Positions 57,037 to 64,000 of a DNA stretch of 64,000 nucleotides are shown one piece after another; position 1 is the stretch's first letter; each line of letters starts with the position of its first letter. Source of the stretch: JADZAI01 sp964390465. GTDB taxonomy: Bacteria; Pseudomonadota; Alphaproteobacteria; Micropepsales; Micropepsaceae. Under the pieces are notes generated by a model. It saw only the letters and a program-made list of their open reading frames with translations. It searched no databases and had not been told where the DNA came from. The stretch is taken from contig CAYMIJ010000004.1 of the NCBI GenBank assembly GCA_964390465.1, positions 1-64,000 of the forward strand. The letters are read 5' to 3'. A program made the position numbers and the translations under genes.

Positions 57037-58014
57037 ATGCCTGTGACCGCGCCCAAGCGGGTCATGGTGACAGGCGCCAGTGGTTTTCTGGGTCGTCACC
57101 TTGTGACCGCGCTGAAGCAATCTCTTGCGCCGGACGATGTTGTCATCGCCGCCAGCCGCCAGTTGAGTGCAGCCGGTGGTGACGGCGCTGTAGTGCATGC
57201 GCTTTTTGACCTTGCTGATGCCGATCTCTGCCGCCGCGTGATTGACACAATGCAGCCGACCCATGTCGTGCATCTGGCCGGTATCGCGTCGCCCGCCGAT
57301 GTCGCCCGTTCAGTTGAGGCCGCGACGGCGGCAAATGTGCAGAACACGATTCACCTGGCCAACGCCTGCGAGCAGCTGACGGATAAGCCGGTTTTCCTGT
57401 TCGCAAGTTCGGGTGAAGTCTACGGCAAGACATGCCTGGAGGCCGAGCTTCTGCGCGAGGATATGACCATTCAGCCCGCAAGCCCTTACGGGCATACAAA
57501 GGCGGCGGCTGAAGCAGAAGTCAGCACCCGCTTTGGGGGCCGTGGCATCATTCTGCGGCTGTTCAATTCAGTTGGCCCCGGCCAGGACGAGCGGTTCGTT
57601 GTTGGCGCCTTCGCGGCGCAGGTGGCGCGCATCGAAGCAGGCCTCGTGCCGCCGGTCCTGCGTGTTGGCAATCTGTCATCTGTGCGGGACTTTCTGGACG
57701 GGCGCGACACGGTGGCTGCGATGACCAGCTTGATCCTGCGTCCGGTGCCGTCGTCAGGCCAGAGCGAGGTGTTCAACATCGCATCCGGTCATGGCCGCAC
57801 GATCAGCGCCATCGTGGACGATCTGCGCGCGCTTTCACAAACGCCCTTTGAGGTTGAGCTTGATCCGGCACGGGCGCGGCCCAGCGACATTCCGCGTTCG
57901 GTGGGCGATGCCTCGAAATTGCGGGCGCTGACCGGCTGGGCTCCGCGCCATGCCTGGGCCGATACGTTGCGCGACACGATTGAATATTGGCGGGCCTTTG
58001 TACGGGCAGCTTGA
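57037..58014 (+). CDS. NAD(P)-dependent epimerase/reductase, probably GDP-6-deoxy-D-mannose reductase
   Basis: A 325-aa extended SDR. The cofactor motif is VTGASGFLGRHLV, the serine in FASSGEVYG, and the Tyr/Lys pair in SPYGHTKAAAE. FNSVGPGQDERFVV and RDFLDGRDTV are like the Rmd/RfbD group. Because it is 3 bp behind gmd, it most likely reduces the 4-keto product to GDP-D-rhamnose. A GDP-fucose type synthase is the alternative and cannot be excluded by eye. Product for O-antigen or capsule. Confidence 0.85.
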   Translation: MPVTAPKRVMVTGASGFLGRHLVTALKQSLAPDDVVIAASRQLSAAGGDGAVVHALFDLADADLCRRVIDTMQPTHVVHLAGIASPADVARSVEAATAANVQNTIHLANACEQLTDKPVFLFASSGEVYGKTCLEAELLREDMTIQPASPYGHTKAAAEAEVSTRFGGRGIILRLFNSVGPGQDERFVVGAFAAQVARIEAGLVPPVLRVGNLSSVRDFLDGRDTVAAMTSLILRPVPSSGQSEVFNIASGHGRTISAIVDDLRALSQTPFEVELDPARARPSDIPRSVGDASKLRALTGWAPRHAWADTLRDTIEYWRAFVRAA

Positions 58015-58066
58015 ACACCCGGCGCGCTGCGTTTAGGGTCCGCGCCCTTCACAATGGGGATGCCGC

Positions 58067-58312
58067 GTGGCCAAGAGTAATTTTGCCAAAGACCAGTTGA
58101 AGTCGATTGTCGAGCGCGTTGAGCGTCTTGAGGAAGAAAAGGCGGCGCTCGCCGCTGACATTAAGGAAGTCTATGCCGAAGCCAAAGGCCACGGCTTCGA
58201 TACGAAAATCCTGCGCAAGGTTGTGCGCATCCGCAAGATGGACGCCGCCGAGCGCTCCACCGAAGAAGAAATGCTGGACCTTTACCTCAGCGCAGTCGGG
58301 TCGGGCCGCTAA
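58067..58312 (+). CDS. gapR: GapR family nucleoid-associated protein (DUF2312)
   Basis: An 81-aa DNA-binding protein of the DUF2312 family. In Caulobacter GapR is an essential nucleoid protein that binds overtwisted, AT-rich DNA and helps topoisomerases. The coiled-coil start KDQLKSIVERVERLEEEK and the signature GFDTKILRKVVRIRKMD are plain. The start is GTG with GGGGA upstream. Its stop overlaps the convergent ugd stop by 4 bp. Confidence 0.92.
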   Translation: MAKSNFAKDQLKSIVERVERLEEEKAALAADIKEVYAEAKGHGFDTKILRKVVRIRKMDAAERSTEEEMLDLYLSAVGSGR

Positions 58313-59607
58313 CGCCCGATGCTGACATAGGTGAAGCCGCGCCGGGCCATGTCGTCCGGCTCATAGATGTTGCGCAGGTCGGCGATCAGCGGGCGGCGCA
58401 TCAGCGTTTTCAACCGCTCCATATCCAGCGCGCGGAACTGGTCCCATTCGGTCAGGATGACAAGCGCATCCGCATCACTGGCGGCGAGATAGGGGTCGTC
58501 ACACATCTCCACGCCCTGAAGCAGTTTGCGGGCTTCGTCCATGCCTTCAGGGTCGAACGCGCGCACGCGAACGCCCGCTGCCTGCAGGGCTGGAATGATA
58601 TCGAGGCTCGGCGCATCGCGCATATCGTCGGTCTTCGGCTTGAATGTCAGGCCAAGAATCGTAACGGTCTTGTCGGTGCCACCACCCATCGCGGCGAGAA
58701 TCCGGTCGGCCATGGATTTCTTGCGCCGTTCATTCACGGCAATCGTTTCCTCGATCAGCGTCATGGGCGCATGGGCGTCCTGTGCCGTCTTCACCAGCGC
58801 AAGCGTATCCTTCGGGAAACACGAGCCGCCATAGCCAGGGCCCGCATGAAGGAACTTCGCCGCGATCCGCTTGTCGAGACCGATGCCGCGCGCCACCTGC
58901 TGCACGTTGGCGCCAACCTTTTCACAGAGGTCCGCGATCTGATTGATGAAGGTCACCTTCATCGCCAGAAAGGCATTGGCGGCGTATTTGGTCAGCTCTG
59001 ATGTGCGGCGGTCCGTGAAGACGATCGGCGTCTCGTTCAGGAACAGCGGCCGGTAGATTTCGCGCATCACCTCGCGGGCGCGTGGATCATCCGTGCCGAC
59101 CACGACGCGGTCTGGCCGCTTGAAATCATCAATCGCCGCCCCTTCGCGTAGAAACTCAGGATTTGAGACGACGGCGAAATCGCCATCCGGCCTGACCCGT
59201 CGCACGATGGCTTCGATCTCGTCACCAGTGCCAACCGGCACCGTGGACTTGGCAACAATCACCGTGAACTTGCCGATCTGCCGGGCGATCTCCTCTGCAG
59301 CTGCATAGACGTAAGACAGATCTGCATGGCCATCGCCGCGGCGTGAAGGCGTGCCGACAGCAATGAATACCGCGTCGGCTGTCTTGAGGGCGTTTTGACC
59401 ATCGGTTTCAAAGAACAGGCGGCCCTGTCGCACATTGGTGGCGATGAGTGCATCAAGCCCCGGCTCAAAGATCGGAACCTGGCCAGCCTTGAGCGCGGCG
59501 ATCTTGTCATGATCCTTGTCGATGCAAGTGACCGTATGGCCAAAATCGGCAAAGCAGACCCCGGAGACGAGCCCAACATAACCTGTGCCAACCATCGCGA
59601 TGCGCAT
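58309..59607 (-). CDS. ugd: UDP-glucose 6-dehydrogenase
   Basis: A 432-aa NAD-dependent enzyme oxidising UDP-glucose to UDP-glucuronate for surface polysaccharides. The N-terminal Rossmann motif is MVGTGYVGLVSGVCFADFGH. VGTPSRRGDGHADLSYV and the catalytic cysteine in GPGYGGSCFPKDTLAL are intact. The C-terminal domain has FKPKTDDMRDAPSL. It sits in the nucleotide-sugar region with gmd, the reductase, glmS and glmU. Confidence 0.95.
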   Translation of the reverse strand: MRIAMVGTGYVGLVSGVCFADFGHTVTCIDKDHDKIAALKAGQVPIFEPGLDALIATNVRQGRLFFETDGQNALKTADAVFIAVGTPSRRGDGHADLSYVYAAAEEIARQIGKFTVIVAKSTVPVGTGDEIEAIVRRVRPDGDFAVVSNPEFLREGAAIDDFKRPDRVVVGTDDPRAREVMREIYRPLFLNETPIVFTDRRTSELTKYAANAFLAMKVTFINQIADLCEKVGANVQQVARGIGLDKRIAAKFLHAGPGYGGSCFPKDTLALVKTAQDAHAPMTLIEETIAVNERRKKSMADRILAAMGGGTDKTVTILGLTFKPKTDDMRDAPSLDIIPALQAAGVRVRAFDPEGMDEARKLLQGVEMCDDPYLAASDADALVILTEWDQFRALDMERLKTLMRRPLIADLRNIYEPDDMARRGFTYVSIGR

Positions 59608-59654
59608 GGGTGCTTATAGCCTGTGCAAGTGCCGATGCGATAGGTTGCGAAAAG

Positions 59655-61478
59655 TCATTCAACCGTCACAGATTTGGCGAGATTGCGCGGCTGATCGACA
59701 TCGGTGCCCTTGGCGAGCGCTGTGTAGTAAGCCAACAGCTGAATGGGCACGGCCGTGAGCATGGGCGAGAAGAGCGGCTCGCAGTCTGGGATCTCGATAC
59801 GCATCCACACCTTGTCGCCAGCCAGTTCATGGCCCTTGCGGTCGGAGATGAGGACCACCTTGCCGCCGCGCGCCATGGCTTCCTGCATGTTGGAGATCGT
59901 CTTCTCATACAGGCTGTCATGGGGGGCGATCACGATGACGGGCACGTTTTCGTCGATCAGCGCGATGGGGCCATGCTTGAGTTCCCCGGCTGCATAACCT
60001 TCGGCGTGGATATAACTGATTTCTTTCAGCTTCAGCGCGCCTTCCATAGCCACCGGATAGGAGACACCGCGCCCGATGAAAAGCATGTCGCGTGCTTTGG
60101 AAATTTCCTGAGCAATGGCAGCAATGGCCGCTTCCTGCTTCAGCGTCTCGCTGACCAGGCGGGGGATTTCCAGAAGTCGGCGGGTCAGGCGCGCTTCTTC
60201 TTCCTGAGCAATCAAGCCGCGCGTTCTTGCGGCATCAATGGCAAGAGTGGCCAGAACGCCGAGCTGACACATAAAGGCCTTGGTCGAAGCAACACCGATC
60301 TCTGGCCCGGCATGAGTCGGGAACACCGCCTGACTTTCACGCGCGATCGAGCTCTCCGTGACATTGACCACCGAGGCCGCAAACTGCCCGGCCTCGCGGG
60401 CATGTTTGAGTGCGGCCAGCGTGTCGGCGGTTTCACCCGACTGCGACACACACAGCGTCATACCGCCGGGAATCATGACGGCGTTGCGATAGCGGAACTC
60501 GGAGGCGATGTCGGCGCCAGTCGGCAGGCGGGCCAGCTGTTCGAACCAGTATTGCGCAACCTGCGTCGAAAGAGATGCGGTGCCGCAGGCCACCATAGTC
60601 AGCCGGCTGATATTTGCCCAGTCGATCCTGGCGCCGGGCAAAGCCACGGACTCAGCGACCGCATTCACATAGGCGTGCAGCGTGTGGCCCAGCACTTCAG
60701 GCTGTTCATAGATTTCCTTCGCCATGAAGTGGCGGTGATTGCCCTTATCGACCAGAGCTGCACCGGCTTGTGTGACTGTAACGGCACGTCCCACTGCTTG
60801 ATCGGCTGAATTGAAAATCTGCGCGCCCGCTCTGCGCACGACGGCCAGATCGCCTTCTTCAAGATAGATGACTTTGTTCGTGAAGGGGGCCAGCGCAAAG
60901 GCATCAGAGCCAAGAAACATCTCGCCATCGCCAAGGCCCACGGCCAGCGGACTGCCTTTGCGGGTGCCGATCAGGAGATCTTCCTCGCCCTTGAACATGA
61001 GGACAAGCGCAAAGGCCCCTTCGAAGCGTTTGACGGCGGCCATGGCGGCGGCGATGGGCGCCATGCCCTGTTGCAGATAGTCGGTGACGAGATGCACCGT
61101 TACTTCCGTATCGGTTTCGGTGGCGAAGACGTGCCCCTTGGCCGTCAGTTCCTCGCGCAGCGCGCGGAAATTTTCGATGATGCCGTTATGCACAACAGCA
61201 ACGCGGTCGGTCGCGTGGGGATGGGCATTGTTTTCGGTTGGTGCGCCATGGGTTGCCCAGCGCGTGTGGCCAATACCGATCACCCCGGGCAGCGGATTTT
61301 TCGCCATGACAGTGCTGAGATTGCGCAGCTTGCCCGGTGCGCGGCGGCGGTCGATGGCGCCATCGTGCAGGGTCGCAACGCCAGCGGAATCGTAACCGCG
61401 ATATTCAAGTCGCCGCAGCGCCTCGACGATCAGGGGGGCGGTGTCTTCCTTGCCGATAATGCCAACAATGCCGCACAT
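59655..61478 (-). CDS. glmS: glutamine-fructose-6-phosphate aminotransferase (isomerizing)
   Basis: A 607-aa enzyme making glucosamine-6-phosphate, the first step to UDP-GlcNAc. The N-terminal glutaminase domain begins with the nucleophile Cys at position 2 (MCGIVGIIGKED), with GIGHTRWATHG and the glutamine-binding region. Two SIS isomerase domains follow (SQSGETADTLAALK). It ends PRNLAKSVTVE. The frame is open upstream, but Cys2 must follow Met, so the start is 61478. It follows glmU by 4 bp on the same strand. Confidence 0.97.
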   Translation of the reverse strand: MCGIVGIIGKEDTAPLIVEALRRLEYRGYDSAGVATLHDGAIDRRRAPGKLRNLSTVMAKNPLPGVIGIGHTRWATHGAPTENNAHPHATDRVAVVHNGIIENFRALREELTAKGHVFATETDTEVTVHLVTDYLQQGMAPIAAAMAAVKRFEGAFALVLMFKGEEDLLIGTRKGSPLAVGLGDGEMFLGSDAFALAPFTNKVIYLEEGDLAVVRRAGAQIFNSADQAVGRAVTVTQAGAALVDKGNHRHFMAKEIYEQPEVLGHTLHAYVNAVAESVALPGARIDWANISRLTMVACGTASLSTQVAQYWFEQLARLPTGADIASEFRYRNAVMIPGGMTLCVSQSGETADTLAALKHAREAGQFAASVVNVTESSIARESQAVFPTHAGPEIGVASTKAFMCQLGVLATLAIDAARTRGLIAQEEEARLTRRLLEIPRLVSETLKQEAAIAAIAQEISKARDMLFIGRGVSYPVAMEGALKLKEISYIHAEGYAAGELKHGPIALIDENVPVIVIAPHDSLYEKTISNMQEAMARGGKVVLISDRKGHELAGDKVWMRIEIPDCEPLFSPMLTAVPIQLLAYYTALAKGTDVDQPRNLAKSVTVE

Positions 61479-61482
61479 ATGT

Positions 61483-62847
61483 TCAGCCCTTTTTTTCTTT
61501 GCGTGCGCGCATGGCTGCACGGAACTTTGCCGCCCAGCCGGGCTTTTCAACCTGCGTGCTGCGTTCAAGCGCCAGCGCGTCGGCAGCAACGTCCTTCGTA
61601 ATGACAGAACCTGCGCCTGTATTGGCATTCGCACCGATCTTCACTGGCGCAACCAGCGAGGTGTTTGTGCCAATGAACGCGCCATCACCGATTTCGGTGC
61701 GATACTTCAGGAAGCCATCATAGTTGCAGGTGATCGTGCCTGCGCCGATATTGGCACCGGCGCCCACGCTTGCATCACCAAGATAGGCCAGATGATTGGC
61801 TTTCGCGCCTTTGCCCATGCTGGTGGCCTTGGTTTCGACGAAGTTGCCGATATGCACGTCCTCGCCGATTTCACTCCCCGGACGCAGGCGCGCAAACGGG
61901 CCGATGATGGCGCCCTTCGCGATGGTCACACCTTCCAGATGGCAGAAGGGTTTGATGGTCACCCCGGCGTCGATCTTCACGCCCGGCCCGAACACCACAT
62001 TCTGACCCACTGATGAAGCCGCGCCAATTTCAGTATCGTCACTGAAATAGACTGTTTCGGGGTCGGCCAGCATGACACCGTTTGCCATGTGATGTGCGCG
62101 GGCGCGTTTTTGAAACACCGCCTCGACAATGGCGCGCTCGGCCTGACTGTTGATACCCATCACGTCTTCGAACGGCGCATCAAGTGCGGCAGCTTTCAGG
62201 CCCCGGCGGTTCGCGCCTTCCACGATATCGGTCAGATAGTATTCTTTCTGCTCGTTGTCGTTTTTCAGTTCGCCGAGCAGCTCGCGCAGCAAAGCGGCAT
62301 CCACAACGAAGCCGCCCGCATTGCACAGGCGCACCTTGCGTTCTTCCTCGCTTGCATCGTCATGTTCAACAACACGCACCAGCCAGCCCTTCGCATCAAG
62401 AATGAGACGCCCGTATTTCAGCGTGTCGGGCGGGGTGAACCCCATCAGCGCGACGGCAGCGCCTTCCCGTTTCCTGGCGATCAGGGCATGCAGGGTGGCT
62501 GGCGTCAGCAAAGGTGTGTCGCCATAAAGGATGAGAACATCGCCGGAAAAACCATCCAGCGCGGGCAGCGCGCATTGTGCGGCGTGGCCCGTGCCGTGGG
62601 GCGGGTTCTGTAACGCGGTGAGCGCGCCCAGACTTTTCACATAGTCATCGACCTGTTCCTGACCGGCACCCGTAACAACCACGATGCGTTCAGGTGCCAG
62701 TGCCTGAACAGCCTTGATGATCGCGCCCACAATGGGCCGCCCCCCGATGGGGTGGAGCACTTTGGGCAAAGAGGATTTCATACGCTTGCCCTGGCCTGCG
62801 GCCAAAATCACGACAGCGATGGAGGGTCGAGCGGTCAAGGGCGTCAT
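61483..62847 (-). CDS. glmU: bifunctional UDP-N-acetylglucosamine pyrophosphorylase / glucosamine-1-phosphate N-acetyltransferase
   Basis: A 454-aa bifunctional enzyme giving UDP-GlcNAc for peptidoglycan and LPS. The N-terminal uridyltransferase has LAAGQGKRMKSSLPKVLHP. The C-terminal left-handed beta-helix acetyltransferase has VETKATSMGKGAKANHLAYLG and GAGTITCNYDG with its catalytic histidine and lysine. It forms an operon with glmS. The ATG at 62847 begins the conserved part; a TTG-started extension to 62889 has no support. Confidence 0.97.
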   Translation of the reverse strand: MTPLTARPSIAVVILAAGQGKRMKSSLPKVLHPIGGRPIVGAIIKAVQALAPERIVVVTGAGQEQVDDYVKSLGALTALQNPPHGTGHAAQCALPALDGFSGDVLILYGDTPLLTPATLHALIARKREGAAVALMGFTPPDTLKYGRLILDAKGWLVRVVEHDDASEEERKVRLCNAGGFVVDAALLRELLGELKNDNEQKEYYLTDIVEGANRRGLKAAALDAPFEDVMGINSQAERAIVEAVFQKRARAHHMANGVMLADPETVYFSDDTEIGAASSVGQNVVFGPGVKIDAGVTIKPFCHLEGVTIAKGAIIGPFARLRPGSEIGEDVHIGNFVETKATSMGKGAKANHLAYLGDASVGAGANIGAGTITCNYDGFLKYRTEIGDGAFIGTNTSLVAPVKIGANANTGAGSVITKDVAADALALERSTQVEKPGWAAKFRAAMRARKEKKG

Positions 62848-63005
62848 TCCGGTTGGACAGCCCCATAACCCAAGCTTCAAAAAAAACAAAACTGACGATT
62901 TGTTTCGGAATGTGTTGAACCCGAGACGGTGATGAAAATCTTGATATTCAATGGGTTGGTGTCAAGATTGGTGCCTCGGCCAGTATGGACCGGGCAAAGG
63001 AATGG

Positions 63006-63212
63006 ATGACCAGCTTTGCTAACAGAATGATACGGTCGGCGCGCATGCGCGGGCTGTTTTTCAAGATCGCGCGCTTTGCACCGTCTTTGGCCGCGTGGAT
63101 GGCCCGGCAGATGGGGCAGCGTGCCATTGCCGATCAGCTGTCAGGGGTTGAGCCCAGGCGCCTCAAGCCTGCTTCTGAAGCTGAAGCCGCATGGCGGCAT
63201 CTGCTGAAATGA
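63006..63212 (+). CDS. small basic protein of unknown function
   Basis: A 68-aa protein, MTSFANRMIRSARMRGLFF onward, with an amphipathic and basic first half (ANRMIRSARMRGLFFKIARFAPSL) and a more acidic end (SEAEAAWRHLLK). AAAGGAATGG just before the ATG at 63006 is a good ribosome-binding site; an upstream ATG at 62985 has none. No family is recognised. It ends 12 bp before the glycosyltransferase start, so it may be its operon partner, or a short chance frame. Confidence 0.4.
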   Translation: MTSFANRMIRSARMRGLFFKIARFAPSLAAWMARQMGQRAIADQLSGVEPRRLKPASEAEAAWRHLLK

Positions 63213-63224
63213 CACGGCAGCCTG

Positions 63225-64000
63225 ATGCATATCTGGCTTGACGGTCAGTGCCTGCAGACGGCCAGCCGCGCCCGCGGCATAGGCCGGTTCGTGCATGGGA
63301 TGATCGCTGCGCTCGCGGCCATGCCGGACATCAGACTGACCGTGTCCTGCAACGCGCAGTTGCCTGAAGATCATCTCTCCTTGCCGAAAGGGGTGACGTG
63401 TCGTCGGTGGCAGGGCGCGACCGTCGCAGGCGAGCTGTTCTCCGGTGATGACGCGCGGCGGCGCTTGAGCGAACTGGCATTGGCGCATCATGTCGCCTGC
63501 ATCAATCCTGATGTGGCCATCTCAACCAGTCTGATGGAAGGCATGCAGGATGGTGCCGTGCCCTTTCGAAAGATTGAGGGTTTTGCGATTCCGTCTGTGG
63601 TCGTTTTCCACGACGCCATTCCGCATCGGTTTCCCCAGTTTTATCTGACGACACATGCGGAGCGCACGGCCTATCAGCATCGCTTGGCGCGCTATGCCGA
63701 CTTCGATGCGGCGCTGTGCCTTTCAGATTTCACGGCCAGCGAAATCCGGGCACTGTTTCCGGCTGTTCCAGCGCATGTGGTGTCAGCCGGGTTCGATACA
63801 GCCATCTTCAACATGCAAGCGCGACAGCTTCCTCGCCCTGCCACTGTGGCAGCCCATGCGCGCTATATTCTCTGCGCAGGCGGCTTTGACGCGCACAAGA
63901 ACGTGGCCATTCTGCCTGCTGCGTGGGCAGCTTTGCCGGAAGCCATACGCGATCAGGCCGTACTGGTTCTTGCGGGGGCTGCATCAGCACGCACAAAGTC
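63225..64000 (+). CDS. family 4 glycosyltransferase, 3' end outside window
   Basis: A GT-B glycosyltransferase open for 258 codons to the window end. It starts MHIWLDGQCLQTASRARGIGR, a start shared by GT4 enzymes of O-antigen and capsule clusters. VVFHDAIPHRFPQFY, LCLSDFTASEI and the inter-domain block YILCAGGFDAHKNV fit the group. The donor-binding C-terminal domain is mostly missing. It carries on the polysaccharide theme of gmd/ugd. The donor and acceptor are not known. Confidence 0.85.
   Translation, partial: MHIWLDGQCLQTASRARGIGRFVHGMIAALAAMPDIRLTVSCNAQLPEDHLSLPKGVTCRRWQGATVAGELFSGDDARRRLSELALAHHVACINPDVAISTSLMEGMQDGAVPFRKIEGFAIPSVVVFHDAIPHRFPQFYLTTHAERTAYQHRLARYADFDAALCLSDFTASEIRALFPAVPAHVVSAGFDTAIFNMQARQLPRPATVAAHARYILCAGGFDAHKNVAILPAAWAALPEAIRDQAVLVLAGAASARTK

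Noticed and set aside
59610..60809. 399-codon frame antisense to glmS
   Set aside because: glmS is certain. The antisense peptide has no domain features and no ribosome-binding site.
1..64000. CRISPR array, prophage, toxin-antitoxin pair or insertion sequence
   Set aside because: No regular spaced repeats, phage structural genes, paired small toxin genes or transposase-like frames were found on either strand.

Overview
The window is about 64 kb of GC-rich alphaproteobacterial chromosome. It is gene-dense, with no IS element, phage gene or CRISPR array that I can see. Lineage markers include GapR (DUF2312), the F1-ATPase zeta inhibitor subunit (DUF1476), a DUF3126 protein, a TorF-type porin, a CYP153 cytochrome P450, SoxR of the CIGCGC type and two perfect TTAA-N7-TTAAC (CtrA-type) boxes. 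Together these suggest a Caulobacterales/Hyphomonadales-like bacterium, aerobic and with CtrA cell-cycle control. The species cannot be named from the sequence alone.

Layout. 1-9.9 kb: icd (cut by the window edge), a translationally coupled trmJ / hydrolase / gamma-carbonic-anhydrase run, two tandem secreted paralogues, rpsD, small secreted proteins, the grxD-bolA iron-sulfur module and purL. 10-14.2 kb: a membrane GGDQF-EAL protein lies between purL and purC-purS-purQ on the opposite strand, followed by the ATPase zeta subunit. 14.2-24 kb: gabD, a prolyl-oligopeptidase-family peptidase, CYP153, an EF-hand lipoprotein, a DUF481 outer-membrane protein, radC, map, a MoaB/CinA-like protein and tRNA-Leu(UAA). 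24-38 kb: a TonB receptor, a processive GT2 glycosyltransferase, an M20 amidohydrolase, cysE, a nitroreductase, an SDR, a TorF porin and a PuuB-like oxidase. 38-46 kb: an omega-aminotransferase, ald, a CinA-type amidase and two unrelated serine beta-lactamase-fold hydrolases. 46-50 kb: a CRP-type regulator with its operators, two related small secreted proteins, a SoxR unit and PhoH. 50-64 kb: a divergent citrate-synthase-like pair, an orphan NtrC-type regulator, then a nucleotide-sugar region (gmd, a putative GDP-deoxymannose reductase, gapR, ugd, glmS, glmU) running into a GT4 glycosyltransferase cut by the window end.

The genes fall into a few linked jobs. Four enzymes in separate loci (PuuB-like oxidase, class III transaminase, GabD, alanine dehydrogenase) could together carry out polyamine, GABA or beta-alanine catabolism. 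glmS, glmU, gmd, the adjacent reductase, ugd and the glycosyltransferases supply the envelope and surface glycans. Operator-like sites add regulation that gene calling alone misses: CRP palindromes, a SoxR promoter with a 19-bp spacer driving a 50-codon microgene and a VOC gene, CTGC-N3-GCAG (PhaR-like) palindromes and CtrA boxes.

The observations most worth following are the SoxR-controlled microgene, a pair of secreted proteins sharing an EG-x-L-P-x-x-AKG module, the divergent citrate-synthase-like pair with a direct-repeat operator, a 121-bp segment of near identity between otherwise divergent tandem paralogues, and a three-unit intergenic repeat.
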